DNA of 64,000 nucleotides from Pradoshia eiseniae (GTDB lineage Bacteria > Bacillota > Bacilli > Bacillales > Pradoshiaceae): the NCBI RefSeq assembly GCF_002946355.1, contig NZ_PKOZ01000001.1:667931-731930 (forward strand). The letters are read 5' to 3'. The notes under the pieces are model-generated. The model was not told the origin of the DNA. It worked only from the letters and a program-made list of their open reading frames with translations, and ran no database searches. This document shows, piece after piece, positions 51,666-60,867 of this stretch; within the stretch, counting starts at the first letter, position 1, and each line of letters opens with the position of its first letter. A program made the position numbers and the translations under genes.

Positions 51666-54600
51666 ATGACCACACATAAAAGTCAGAATGATTTAATGTA
51701 TCTTTATGGCATATATCAATTTTTTGACCGAAGCGGGGATGAGGAGAGGTCAGAAAAAACGAAAGAGATCATGAAAAAGGTGTATGACAATAAGTACAGC
51801 TTAGCTTTTTGCGGACATTTTTCGGCAGGTAAGTCCACTGTTATCAATTACTTGCTCGGACAAAGGGTACTTCCATCAAGTCCTATTCCGACAAGTGCGA
51901 ACATTGTCCGAATTGAAAGCGGTAACGGAGAGGCCCGGATTACTCTTGCGGATGGACGTATCGCGGTATTTCCTCCTCCAATTAACTTTTCACTTATAAG
52001 GGACTACGCAAAGAACGGGGCAGAGATTCAAAGTGTGAATCTTCGGATGGAACATTTCCCTTTTGGGGAGAGGGTTGCCCTTTTGGACACACCGGGGATT
52101 GACTCTACAGATGATGCTCATGAGCGTTCAACCGCTTCAAGCTTCCATATGGCTGATTCAGTATTTTATGTAACGGATTATAATCATATCCAATCAGAGG
52201 TTAATTTCCAGTTCACGAAGGATTTAACGAAGATGGGCAAGAAAATATTCATCATCATCAATCAAATTGATAAGCATGATGATAAGGAGCTGCCGTTCTC
52301 TTCTATTAAGTCTAGCGTGAAGAGGGCTTTCCATGAATGGGGTGTTAAGCCGGAAGAAATCTATTATACAACGATGCGCGAAGAGAACCATCCATATAAT
52401 CAGGCTGAAAAGGTGAAGGAAAAGATTAAGGAATTATCAGGCCTGCCTCTTCAAATGGATCTTCCCTCTCTAGTGAAGAGATTGGTTGATGAGCATCTTG
52501 AGTGGAGAAATGAGAAAGATCAAGATATATATATAAACCTGAATGAGGAGCTTGCCGCATATGATCCAAATCTTGTGGATGCATTGGAGCAAGCGTCTCG
52601 CCTTGAACAACGCATCCGCGTTTATGCCGAGGAGGCGAAGCGTCTTTTTGAGGAAAAGACCGCTGGTATTCTTAAGAATGCCAACCTGACACCGTATGAA
52701 ACGAGAGAACTAGTGCGGGAATACCTTGAAGCCAATGTTACCTCTTTTAAGGTTGGATTCTTCGGCAAGCAGAAAACCTTGCAGGAGCGTGAGCGGAGAA
52801 GACAAAATCTGCTGGAGGATGTGAAAAAGCAAACGGATTCAACCATCATTTGGCATTTGCAGGAGTGGTTTCATGAACTGCTTGGGGATTACCCGGGAGA
52901 CAAACAAAGAGGATTGGACCTTATACAGCAGTTTATATATGAGATACCTTATGAGAAATTCCTGCAGACAGAGCCTTTAGCGGCCATGACAGGTGATCTT
53001 GTGCTGAATTTCTCCGATCGTCTTTCCGCAGAGATCCGAAAAGCCTCGCAGGCTCAAGCTAAGGTCTTGGCGGAGAGGATTTTTGAGGAATGGGAAAGAG
53101 AGCGGGGAATGCTGTTCAAGCCTGTAGAAAACAAGATTGAGGAGAACCATAATCTTTCTGAAGTATGGGGAAAATGGAAAACTGCTCAAAAGGAACAATT
53201 GGCATATGAAGCAAGTGTCAAGAAAGAAGCAAGCAAGCGGCCAAGATTCCCGTTTAATGAGCTTGAAGCGTTCATCAAACCAGATGAAGAGCTGGATGTT
53301 ATCATTCCGAAAGAGGCAGAAAATCTGAACCAGCCGGAGCCAAATTCCAAAGAGACTATTGAAGACCAGGCAGAAAAGAGTGAGTCAGGTATTCCAGCGG
53401 CAGATGTGATTATGTCTCGACTCATCAAGGCATCAAAGGTCTTGGGCGAAGTTCCCGGCTTCCAAAAGCAAGCGAGAGAATTGAGCGCTCGTTCGGAGAG
53501 CTTCCAAAATCAGACGTATACCTTGGCTTTATTTGGCGCGTTCAGCGCGGGCAAATCTTCCTTCGCTAATGCTCTTTTAGGATCTAATCTGCTGCCTGTA
53601 TCACCCAATCCGACCACGGCTGTCATCAACCGCATTCTTCCGCCTTCAAATGAACACGTGAATGGGACAGCGGTCATCTTTGCTAAGACAGAAAAGATGC
53701 TGATTGATGATTTAAACAGTCTTTGGACAGAGGAAGGGCTAAAAGTGCAAGATTTAGAGCTTGCTAAACGGCAGGCCAAATCTCTTTTGGCGAAGAAAAA
53801 GGAAGCACTCGGTCTTCGTGCCTCCTTCCTCGAAGCATTCGTAAACGGCATAGACGATTTCAAAGGTCATCTAGGTGAAATCTTTACTGTCAATTTAGAC
53901 GAATTTGCCGCTTATGCGACTGATGAATCCAAATCCTGTTTCATAGAGAAGATTGATCTTTATTATGATTGTGAGCTTACGAGAAAAGGTGTCATCCTTG
54001 TTGATACACCAGGTGCAGACTCTATCAATGCAAGGCATACGGGAACCTCCTTCAATTATATTAAGCATTCGGATGCAATTTGCTTTATTACGTATTATAA
54101 TCACCCATTTTCAAGGGCAGACAGGACCTTCCTTGACCAGCTTGGACGCGTGAAGGATTCCTTCAGCCGAGATAAGATGTTCTTTCTCTTAAATGCGGCC
54201 GATCTTGCTGCTGATGAGCAAGAGCGGGAGCTGGTAGTAGAATATTTGGATTCTCAGCTGCGGGAATCCGGCATCAGAAATCCGCGTATTTACCCGATCT
54301 CCAGCCGTTCTGCACTTCAGGTTCGTACCGGCTCGGAAGATGAGAATGCAAAACAGTATATTCATTTGTTTGATGAATTTGAGAAAGCTTTCCATCAATT
54401 CATCGACCATGATTTGAAATCCTTGCTGCTCGCTTCGAGCTGGACAGAAATGCAGAAAGCCTACCAGCTGTTATGCCGTTCCGTGGAATTAGCAAGCGAG
54501 AGTGAGGAGAAGAAACAGGAAAGAAAAGAATCGCTTGAGCGCAACTGGGAAGAGATTCGTACCCTTCTTCTTGAGAAAGGATTTGACCATGAAGGAGAAC

Positions 54601-55304
54601 GGGCAAAACAGGAGGCTAAGGAGCTGCTGCATTATAGCAAGCAGCGTTTAGGGCTTAATTTTCCAAGCGTTTTTAAAGAGTATTTCCACCCGGGTCGTAT
54701 TACAAATGAGAAGCAAACACTCTTTAACAGCATGAATCTCTTGCTCGATGATATGAAATTAGTCATCACAAATGAATGGCAGGCTGCCACTCTTCGTTTG
54801 GAAGTGGCGGTTGAGAAGATGATGCGTGAGTCTTATGTCCGGCTTGTCGAATCTGCCCAAGCCATTCAGAGAGATTGGGCATTCAGTGAGCCAGTATTGA
54901 CCATCCAAGAGGAATTCGAGCAAGAGCCGCCATTGGAGAATGTAAATGCGGCGGAATTTAAGGATGAATTGAAAAAATTCAAGGGGACGAACGCCTTCTT
55001 CGAGAAAGACGGACGAAAGCAGATGGAGCAATCCGTCTATGCCAAGTTAGAGCGGAAGATCAATGAATACTATGAGCATCAGCAGGTAAGGCTGATGGAA
55101 TATGTGATAAATAGGGTCCATTTACTAGGCGGGCAATTGACCGAATCGATGCTTAGAGATGGAAATGAGATTGTGGTTGGTCTTAAGCAAACATTGGAAG
55201 AGCAGGCAACCCCGGCAGTATACGAAAAGGCTGCTGAACGTCTCGGCTGTTTATTGAAGTCAGGAGAGGAGGATAAACAGTTTGACTCTTATACGAGAAG
55301 CTGA
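51666..55304 (+). CDS. dynA: Double dynamin-like GTPase DynA (YpbR)
   Basis: The 1212-residue protein is two bacterial dynamins in one chain. The first GTPase has the P-loop GHFSAGKST (about residues 50-58) and LLDTPGIDS (about 140). The second has GAFSAGKSS (about 623) and LVDTPGADS (about 777). Each is followed by a long helical stalk. B. subtilis DynA tethers and fuses membranes and helps cells survive pore-forming agents and phage. The second P-loop and DTPG are intact, so both halves may bind GTP. The C-terminal codons overlap the next gene by 23 bases. Confidence 0.93.
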   Translation: MTTHKSQNDLMYLYGIYQFFDRSGDEERSEKTKEIMKKVYDNKYSLAFCGHFSAGKSTVINYLLGQRVLPSSPIPTSANIVRIESGNGEARITLADGRIAVFPPPINFSLIRDYAKNGAEIQSVNLRMEHFPFGERVALLDTPGIDSTDDAHERSTASSFHMADSVFYVTDYNHIQSEVNFQFTKDLTKMGKKIFIIINQIDKHDDKELPFSSIKSSVKRAFHEWGVKPEEIYYTTMREENHPYNQAEKVKEKIKELSGLPLQMDLPSLVKRLVDEHLEWRNEKDQDIYINLNEELAAYDPNLVDALEQASRLEQRIRVYAEEAKRLFEEKTAGILKNANLTPYETRELVREYLEANVTSFKVGFFGKQKTLQERERRRQNLLEDVKKQTDSTIIWHLQEWFHELLGDYPGDKQRGLDLIQQFIYEIPYEKFLQTEPLAAMTGDLVLNFSDRLSAEIRKASQAQAKVLAERIFEEWERERGMLFKPVENKIEENHNLSEVWGKWKTAQKEQLAYEASVKKEASKRPRFPFNELEAFIKPDEELDVIIPKEAENLNQPEPNSKETIEDQAEKSESGIPAADVIMSRLIKASKVLGEVPGFQKQARELSARSESFQNQTYTLALFGAFSAGKSSFANALLGSNLLPVSPNPTTAVINRILPPSNEHVNGTAVIFAKTEKMLIDDLNSLWTEEGLKVQDLELAKRQAKSLLAKKKEALGLRASFLEAFVNGIDDFKGHLGEIFTVNLDEFAAYATDESKSCFIEKIDLYYDCELTRKGVILVDTPGADSINARHTGTSFNYIKHSDAICFITYYNHPFSRADRTFLDQLGRVKDSFSRDKMFFLLNAADLAADEQERELVVEYLDSQLRESGIRNPRIYPISSRSALQVRTGSEDENAKQYIHLFDEFEKAFHQFIDHDLKSLLLASSWTEMQKAYQLLCRSVELASESEEKKQERKESLERNWEEIRTLLLEKGFDHEGERAKQEAKELLHYSKQRLGLNFPSVFKEYFHPGRITNEKQTLFNSMNLLLDDMKLVITNEWQAATLRLEVAVEKMMRESYVRLVESAQAIQRDWAFSEPVLTIQEEFEQEPPLENVNAAEFKDELKKFKGTNAFFEKDGRKQMEQSVYAKLERKINEYYEHQQVRLMEYVINRVHLLGGQLTESMLRDGNEIVVGLKQTLEEQATPAVYEKAAERLGCLLKSGEEDKQFDSYTRS

Positions 55305-56112
55305 ATGGCTTTACCGTCATTTGTCAGATGAACATGTTCTGGTGATGGATTGCCAATTTGATTTGTCTAATGAGAATAAAGGGAGAGAACGGTATCAGAA
55401 GGAGCATATCCCTTCAGCGGTTTATGCTGATATCGGAAAGGACCTATCCTCTGAAGTTAGTGAGCATGGCGGCAGACATCCAATACCATCTAGAGAAGCT
55501 TTCATACGTTTCATGCAACGTTCAGGAGTGAACCAGGATACGATAGTCATTGCCTATGATGGAGGGGAAGGGGCATTTGCGGCCCGCTTCCTTTGGCTGA
55601 GCCAGCTTTATGGGTATGAGCAGGTATATGTCCTGAATGGCGGATTAAAAGCATGGAAAGAACAAGGGTATCCACTAACCGTTGATGAGCCGGTTATCAA
55701 AAGTTCTGCCTATAGACCAGCTGGAAATAAGGATATATTGGCTTTCTATGAAGAGGTAAAGGAACTATCAATTGGCCAAAGGAAAGGGCTGCTTATCGAT
55801 TCGCGGGAGGAGGCGCGCTATAAAGGTCTCTATGAACCAATTGATACTAAAAGCGGCCATATTCCGAATGCGCTCAATTATGAATGGATGGGCAATCTGG
55901 CTGACGGGCTTTATCTGGAGAAGAATCAGCTTATATCCCGCTTTCAAGAGATTAATACTAAAACACCGATTACCGTTTATTGCGGCTCTGGCATTACTGC
56001 CTGCGTGAATTACGTCGCACTCAAGCAGGCTGGCTATCAAGAAGTGAAAGTCTATGCCGGAAGCTTCAGTGATTGGATTTCATATGATGAAAACCCTGTA
56101 GACACAAAATGA
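55282..56112 (+). CDS. Tandem-rhodanese sulfurtransferase (thiosulfate/3-mercaptopyruvate type)
   Basis: The 276-residue protein has two rhodanese modules. The first (residues 1-130) is inactive-like, with HIPSAVYADIGKDLSSEVSE. The second has the active-site cysteine in VYCGSGITACVNYVAL near residue 234. The CGSGITA loop is typical of SseA-type enzymes. It transfers sulfane sulfur to thiol acceptors or cyanide. The TTG start has GGAGAGGAGG upstream and overlaps the dynA end, so the two genes are translationally linked. Confidence 0.88.
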   Translation: MTLIREAEWLYRHLSDEHVLVMDCQFDLSNENKGRERYQKEHIPSAVYADIGKDLSSEVSEHGGRHPIPSREAFIRFMQRSGVNQDTIVIAYDGGEGAFAARFLWLSQLYGYEQVYVLNGGLKAWKEQGYPLTVDEPVIKSSAYRPAGNKDILAFYEEVKELSIGQRKGLLIDSREEARYKGLYEPIDTKSGHIPNALNYEWMGNLADGLYLEKNQLISRFQEINTKTPITVYCGSGITACVNYVALKQAGYQEVKVYAGSFSDWISYDENPVDTK

Positions 56113-56213
56113 GAAACCACCTCTGCCAATTTTTATTTGGCGCAGGTCATGAGCTCCTGTGCTAAAATGGATTAATCATGATGGACATAGAACGAATAGA
56201 ACAGGGGATAATA

Positions 56214-57104
56214 ATGATGCAAGAGAATCGGAATTTATTATTAATCGACGGCTTCAATTTGTTGAGCCGAGGCTATTTTGCGACAGCCTACGGAAAGACA
56301 GAAGATCAGCTGTATAAAAGCAGCAAGGGTATTTATACGAATGCACTTCGTGTGTTTTTTCAAAAGATGTTCGCCTTGGTGCGTACGAATGAGGTCACCC
56401 ATCTTGCTGTGGCCTGGGATGTGAAGAGGGAAGAATCCTCCCGGCGCCAGAAGTATGATTTTTACAAAGCGACTAGAGGGGAATTGCCGGCACCGTTGAT
56501 TATGCAATATGAAGTGCTTACAGACATTCTGGATAAGGCGGGTGTCAAACAGCTGTCTGTTCCTTCTTTTGAAGCAGATGATGTAATTGGAACGATTTCA
56601 ACTTTATGGAGTTCAAATGAGCTTGGAAACTGCTATATTTATAGCAATGACAGAGACCTATTCCAATTATTGAACGAGCGGACGACTCAAATCATTGCTG
56701 GAAAGGCTGGAGAGATACATTACACCATTGACCAATTCCGGCTTGACTATGGCATCGATTCGGCGCAATGGGTGGATGTTAAGGCCCTGCTCGGGGATTC
56801 GAGCGATAATATCCCAGGCTGCCCGGGGATTGGAGAGAAAACGGCTCTCCCGTTAATCCAGCACTATGAAACGCTGGAAGGAATATATGAGCAATTAGAG
56901 GAGCTCGATCCGAAGTTCAACCGGTGCCGAAAGAAATTGCATGCAGGCAGGGAATCCGCCTTCATTAGCAAGGAACTCGCACAAATTATCTGTGATATTG
57001 AGGAATTTTCCACTTGGACACATGAAGAATTAATGTATGACCCAAATCATGATCGATTGAAGGCGGAGCTTGAGAATCTGGAATTGAATATCCGGATTCG
57101 TTAA
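56214..57104 (+). CDS. ypcP: 5'-3' exonuclease YpcP (Pol I N-domain-like flap nuclease)
   Basis: The 296-residue protein is a stand-alone 5' nuclease of the FEN family. LLLIDGFNLLSRGYFATAYG holds the first acidic residue, and SFEADDVIGTISTL with YSNDRDLFQLL holds the metal cluster. The H3TH motif region is LLGDSSDNIPGCPGIGEKTA. It removes RNA primers or flaps in parallel with Pol I. The frame is open from 56178, but AGGGGA at 56202-56207 and the B. subtilis length favour ATG 56214. Terminated at 57112-57138. Confidence 0.92.
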   Translation: MMQENRNLLLIDGFNLLSRGYFATAYGKTEDQLYKSSKGIYTNALRVFFQKMFALVRTNEVTHLAVAWDVKREESSRRQKYDFYKATRGELPAPLIMQYEVLTDILDKAGVKQLSVPSFEADDVIGTISTLWSSNELGNCYIYSNDRDLFQLLNERTTQIIAGKAGEIHYTIDQFRLDYGIDSAQWVDVKALLGDSSDNIPGCPGIGEKTALPLIQHYETLEGIYEQLEELDPKFNRCRKKLHAGRESAFISKELAQIICDIEEFSTWTHEELMYDPNHDRLKAELENLELNIRIR

Positions 57105-57111
57105 ATGGCGG

Positions 57112-57138
57112 AAGGCAGCCGGTCACCGGCTGCCTTTC
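57112..57138 (+). terminator. Terminator of ypcP
   Basis: A GC-rich 9-bp stem (GGCAGCCGG with CCGGCTGCC, loop TCA) is followed by TTTC. Confidence 0.75.
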
Positions 57139-57241
57139 ACTATGGCCCTTTTCAGATAATTCGACAAAAAACTATACCCAACAACTCGAAAATGTTTTAC
57201 AATTATCTTGTATTGACATGAAGGAGTGTGTTTCTGGGGTC

Positions 57242-57511
57242 ATGAATAATCTAGAAGAATACTTATGTAGATTGTCTTCGAAAGGATTCAAGCTTGGAGA
57301 AGAAGAAATCGGTTTTATCTATTTTGGAAAAGAGATGACTTCGGCTCCGGACTGGCTCGCCAATATAGCGATTGAATATACTCTAAAGGCGCAAAGGCGC
57401 TTTGATGGCGGATTTTATGTGTCTTTGCTTGAAACGTTTATGAATAATCAGGTCTCTTCCAGAAAAGAAGCCTATTATTTGATGGAGGAATACGGAATAC
57501 AGGTTTCTTAA
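57242..57511 (+). CDS. DUF6123-type small protein
   Basis: An 89-residue soluble helical protein (NLEEYLCRLSSKGFKLGEEE, then GFIYFGKEM, IAIEYTLKAQRRFDGGFYVS and LLETFMNNQVSSRKEAYYLM). It resembles a conserved Bacillaceae family of unknown function that lies near ypcP. An in-frame ATG at 57218 lies upstream; the shorter form begins where the family does. The ribosome site is poor for both. It is followed by a strong terminator. Confidence 0.65.
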   Translation: MNNLEEYLCRLSSKGFKLGEEEIGFIYFGKEMTSAPDWLANIAIEYTLKAQRRFDGGFYVSLLETFMNNQVSSRKEAYYLMEEYGIQVS

Positions 57512-57546
57512 TATAATGTGGCTGGGATAAAAGTATTTCAGTCAAT

Positions 57547-57608
57547 AAAAAACCCGAGCTATTAGGCGATATTTTAATTAATATTTCGTCTAATAGGTTG
57601 GGTTTTTT
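57547..57608 (+). terminator. Terminator after the DUF6123-type gene
   Basis: A long interrupted stem (AAAAAACCC ... CTATTAGGCGA with TCGTCTAATAG ... GGGTTTTTT) surrounded by A and T runs; probably bidirectional. Confidence 0.8.
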
Positions 57609-57654
57609 AGATGTATTCAATAGATTTGTTCATTTTGTATATCATTTAATAACC

Positions 57655-57785
57655 AGTGGAATTTCGCTGCGGCTACTCGACTCCTGCGGGAAATAGAGGA
57701 AAGGCTGAGACCCCGCAGGCGTAGCCGAGGAGGCTAAAGCCTTCCTCCCCGCGGAAAGCGAGTGGACGAAAGCGCAATAGAACGA
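57655..57785. repeat. GC-rich palindromic intergenic repeat (REP/MITE-like)
   Basis: The stretch is much richer in G+C than its surroundings and highly self-complementary. CGGCTAC ... CCTGCGGG pairs with CCCGCAGG-C-GTAGCCG, and GAGGAGGCT pairs with AGCCTTCCTC. TTTCGCTGCGG at the left faces CCGCGGAAAGCGAG at the right. It resembles a repeat found in many intergenic regions of Bacillaceae genomes. There is no coding frame. Only one copy is in the window, so repetition is recalled, not shown. The rest of 57609-57898 holds nothing else recognisable. Confidence 0.65.
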
Positions 57786-57898
57786 ACCTTTTTTTTCAGC
57801 GTACCTCATTAATAAGAAACAAAGTCTATTATGATTTATTTAGATATCGTTCGTCTTTCAGGATTGTTTATAAGTTATGTCCTAGCAACATTTCCTAT

Positions 57899-58291
57899 TT
57901 AGGCGTTTTTCCGGATTGCCTCCCGCGAAAGCTGGTCGGCTGTTTTGTTCTGTGACTCGGGAATCCACTTGATGAAAAACAGCGGAAATGCTGAAGCTAA
58001 TTCCAGTGCTTCAGCGAGAAGGGAGCGGTAAGGCTCTTTCTTGACGAATTCCTTTTCAACTGCGTCAGCAACATGTCTTGAATCGGTTCTGACTGAAATG
58101 ATATCTTCATACCCTTTTTCCTGACAAATTCTGAGGGCATGAATCAACGCTAAATATTCTGCCGCATGATTATCATGAACGCCAAGGGGAATAGAATAAC
58201 GTTCCTGACCCTCGCCTGACTTAATGAATATACCGGCACCGCTTAGTCCGGGATTGCCTTTGGAGGCCCCGTCAATATATACTTCAATCAT
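57899..58291 (-). CDS. ypdQ: RNase HI-like protein YpdQ
   Basis: The 130-residue protein has the RNase H fold with all four acidic positions: EVYIDGASKGNPGLSGAG (D), NHAAEYLALIHALR (E), SVRTDSRHVADAVE (D) and SQNKTADQLSREAI (D). B. subtilis YpdQ was reported to lack RNase HI activity despite its fold, so function is open. AAAAGGATG before 58291 favours this ATG over the frame start at 58312. It is divergent from ypeP, another RNase H-fold protein. Confidence 0.85.
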   Translation of the reverse strand: MIEVYIDGASKGNPGLSGAGIFIKSGEGQERYSIPLGVHDNHAAEYLALIHALRICQEKGYEDIISVRTDSRHVADAVEKEFVKKEPYRSLLAEALELASAFPLFFIKWIPESQNKTADQLSREAIRKNA

Positions 58292-58483
58292 ATCTAAAAC
58301 ATCCTTTTCCATATTGCTCTATGACAGATAGCGGGATAGAGCTTCTAGATAAAAAGTATCCTAGTTCAAGGGAAAAGTCTATAGTTATACCCGACTTAAA
58401 AAACGGTTACCTTAAGTATGAGTGATGCCTTTTTGGCATATAAGAAGTTAAACACCGAACATTTTATTCGAAAGGAGACCTCC

Positions 58484-59149
58484 ATGAAGGTTACATTAAA
58501 ATGGGTGTATACAAAATCGAAGCTGCCAAACGTTCCATTCACCTCCGAAGAAATGGACGGGGAGATTGCCATTCAGATTGCTGGGGATTTGGAGAAGCTT
58601 GGGCGGGCAAAGGAGATTTTGTTTATAGATGAAATTGGCCAGGAATGGACAAAGAAACAGTTCTTGAAGCTTCACGAGAAGGTGAAGGATGAACCTCATG
58701 ATTGTGTGGTTCTTTTCGATGGAAGCCATGTTCCGGGTGAGACGGCAGCAGGTGCTGGTGCAGTCGTATATTACAAACAAAACGGGAAGACTTTCCGTGC
58801 CCGGTACAATGAACGCTTTGATTTAATTGAAGACAATAATGAGGCGGAGTATTGTGCCCTTTATGCTGCTTGCCTAAGATTAGAAGAGATTGGGGTTAAG
58901 CACCAAAGGATTATGATCAAGGGAGATTCACAGGTCGTGCTGAATCAGCTATCAGGAGAATGGCCTTGCTTTGATGAGGCACTTAACAGATGGCTTGACC
59001 GAATTGAGAATAAGCTCAAAGAACTTGGCCTTGAATTTGAAGTCCAGCCTGTCAATCGTAAAGCGAATGAGGAAGCGCACAGGCTCGCACAGCAAGCATT
59101 GCAGGGAACTTTCATTAACAGTCAAATGGAAATGCCGGCTGGAGGATGA
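58484..59149 (+). CDS. ypeP: RNase H-fold (RVT_3) protein YpeP
   Basis: The 221-residue protein has an N-terminal domain (about residues 1-72, with GEIAIQIAGDLEKLGRAKEI) and a C-terminal RVT_3 RNase H domain. The latter has VVLFDGSHVPGETAAGAGAV, DNNEAEYCALYAACLRLEE, MIKGDSQVVLNQLSGEW and VNRKANEEAHRLAQQAL. The last catalytic position is N/E-rich rather than a plain D, so catalysis is uncertain. AAAGGAGAC before 58484 sets the start. It is followed at once by ypeQ. Confidence 0.85.
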   Translation: MKVTLKWVYTKSKLPNVPFTSEEMDGEIAIQIAGDLEKLGRAKEILFIDEIGQEWTKKQFLKLHEKVKDEPHDCVVLFDGSHVPGETAAGAGAVVYYKQNGKTFRARYNERFDLIEDNNEAEYCALYAACLRLEEIGVKHQRIMIKGDSQVVLNQLSGEWPCFDEALNRWLDRIENKLKELGLEFEVQPVNRKANEEAHRLAQQALQGTFINSQMEMPAGG

Positions 59150-59153
59150 GATG

Positions 59154-59348
59154 ATGAGGGAGAAAGGGCATAAGAAGCACACGTTTAGGCAAGTCAATCA
59201 TTTGTTGAATACGTACTGCCATGGCTGTTTTTTGCATAAGCAGCTGGTCGCTGAGCAAGGAAGAAGGCATGCACATCGGTTTTGTATTACGAAATGCACA
59301 GTTGGAGAGCAGCTTAAGAGTTTAGGGAGTCAATTGAATGAGAATTAG
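59154..59348 (+). CDS. ypeQ: YpeQ, small zinc-finger protein
   Basis: A 64-residue basic protein with a CxxC...CxxxC metal site (YCHGCFLHKQLVAEQG and HRFCITKCTVGEQL), flanked by lysine- and histidine-rich segments. GGAGG at 59141-59145, within the ypeP end, suits the ATG at 59154 better than the one at 59151. It is coupled to ypeP, as in B. subtilis, and ends before a hairpin shared with cspD. Confidence 0.8.
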   Translation: MREKGHKKHTFRQVNHLLNTYCHGCFLHKQLVAEQGRRHAHRFCITKCTVGEQLKSLGSQLNEN

Positions 59349-59350
59349 AA

Positions 59351-59378
59351 AAGCCGCCATATAGGAATATGGCGGCTG
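59351..59378. terminator. Bidirectional terminator between ypeQ and cspD
   Basis: An 11-bp perfect stem (AGCCGCCATAT with ATATGGCGGCT, loop AGGA). The T run is better on the cspD (minus) side. Confidence 0.82.
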
Positions 59379-59390
59379 TTTGTTAGTGAA

Positions 59391-59597
59391 TTAGTATTGT
59401 CCTTTTTGAACGTTTGCTGCTTGTGGTCCTCTTTCTCCATCGACGATTTCGAATGTGACTTCTTCGCCTTCGTTCAAGGATTTGTAGCCTTCGCCTTGGA
59501 TAGCAGAAAAGTGTACGAATACATCGTCTCCGCCTTCAATTTCGATAAATCCAAAGCCTTTTTCATTGTTAAACCATTTTACTTTACCAGTTTGCAT
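59391..59597 (-). CDS. cspD: Cold-shock protein CspD
   Basis: A 68-residue OB-fold RNA chaperone with RNP1 KGFGFIE (residues 13-19) and RNP2 VFVHF (26-30), plus the conserved end [11 protein letters not shown]. CSPs bind single-stranded RNA and DNA and keep mRNAs open in the cold and in stationary phase. AGGAGG precedes the ATG at 59597. The order ypeQ-cspD-metA is that of B. subtilis. The length and start MQTGKVKWF are typical. Confidence 0.95.
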   Translation of the reverse strand: MQTGKVKWFNNEKGFGFIEIEGGDDVFVHFSAIQGEGYKSLNEGEEVTFEIVDGERGPQAANVQKGQY

Positions 59598-59777
59598 TTC
59601 TTTATTCCTCCTAAAACTGTGGCTCTGGCTGAGCCAAGAACATATTATCAAAACCGTAAAGAAGGTAATGACAATAACAATATACAATATTTAATTAGAG
59701 AGTGTCAAAATGAATTGTTAAAATAAATAGAATATTATAAATAACATTGTTGGTAAATTCATCATATCAGTATTAAC

Positions 59778-60686
59778 TTAAGTCCAGTCATATGGTGTCG
59801 CTTGATAGACATAGTAATTCAGCCAGTTTGAAAATAGAAGGCTGGCATGGCTCTTCCACGTATGTAATGGGTTTTCCGCCGGATTATTATTCGGGAAGTA
59901 GTTCTCCGGAATTGGTACATCCGAGCCCTTCGTCAAGTCACGCTCATACTCCTGTGCTAAAGTGGATAGCTCATATTCAGGGTGGCCGGTCACCATGATT
60001 TGCTTGCCGTCTTTTGATGAGATGAGAAATAAGCCTGCTTGGTCTGATTCGGCAAGAACGATTAAATCCTCGTGTTGACGGATTTCTTCTGCTTCCACAT
60101 CCGTATAACGAGAGTGAGGAGCGTAAAAGATATCATCAAACCCTCTGACCAGCTGGTCGTGGGGCTTTAGGACACGATGACTGTATATGCCTGTACATTT
60201 CTTCAACAATAATTGCTTTCTTATTCCAAAATGATGGTAGAGGGCTGCTTGGGCGCCCCAGCATATATGCATGGTTGAAGTGACATGATCCTTTGTCCAG
60301 TCCATGATTTCCTGCAGTTCCTGCCAGTAGTTCACATCCTCGAATTCCATCTTTTCGACGGGTGCTCCCGTAATGATCATCCCGTCAAAGCGCATGTTAG
60401 ATATTTCGCGGAGGGTTTTATAAAACTGATTCAGATGAGTTGCAGATGTATGTTTGCTCTCATGAGTGCGCATTCTGAGAAAGGTGATATCGACCTGCAA
60501 GGGAGTGTTTCCGAGAAGGCGAAGAAGCTGTGTTTCCGTTTTCTCTTTTTCAGGCATGAGGTTCAGGATCAATATTTTGAGAGGGCGGATATCCTGGCTC
60601 ATGGCCCGTTCATTATCCATCACGAAGATATTTTCGTTCTCTAAAATCCTCTTGGCTGGAAGAAGTTTAGGAATGGTTATTGGCAT
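59778..60686 (-). CDS. metA: Homoserine O-acyltransferase, probably acetyl-CoA dependent
   Basis: MetA activates homoserine for methionine synthesis. The 302-residue protein has the catalytic Cys142 in [16 protein letters not shown], the TGAPVE loop with Glu111, and the His/Glu dyad region in [14 protein letters not shown] near residue 235. Work on Bacillus MetA enzymes linked Glu111 to acetyl-CoA and Gly111 to succinyl-CoA use, so an acetyltransferase is predicted. AAAAGGAGG precedes the ATG. The leader is short and no SAM riboswitch was seen. Confidence 0.94.
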   Translation of the reverse strand: MPITIPKLLPAKRILENENIFVMDNERAMSQDIRPLKILILNLMPEKEKTETQLLRLLGNTPLQVDITFLRMRTHESKHTSATHLNQFYKTLREISNMRFDGMIITGAPVEKMEFEDVNYWQELQEIMDWTKDHVTSTMHICWGAQAALYHHFGIRKQLLLKKCTGIYSHRVLKPHDQLVRGFDDIFYAPHSRYTDVEAEEIRQHEDLIVLAESDQAGLFLISSKDGKQIMVTGHPEYELSTLAQEYERDLTKGSDVPIPENYFPNNNPAENPLHTWKSHASLLFSNWLNYYVYQATPYDWT

Positions 60687-60867
60687 GCTGCAAGCCTCCT
60701 TTTCGTTGCGGATGTGAATCCGATATTATTATAATAATTGGAAAATTCAATCATCACTTGCAATATTTACTATTGTATTCATATTTTTATTGGCTGGCAA
60801 ATATAAAATCTGTGTCTCTGATATAATTTTTGATAAACTAGAGGGAGAAAGATAGAGGGGGACTACC

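Noticed and set aside
60687-60867. A SAM (S-box) riboswitch ahead of metA
   Set aside because: The interval is short, shared with fhs, and contains no S-box consensus or terminator on the minus strand.
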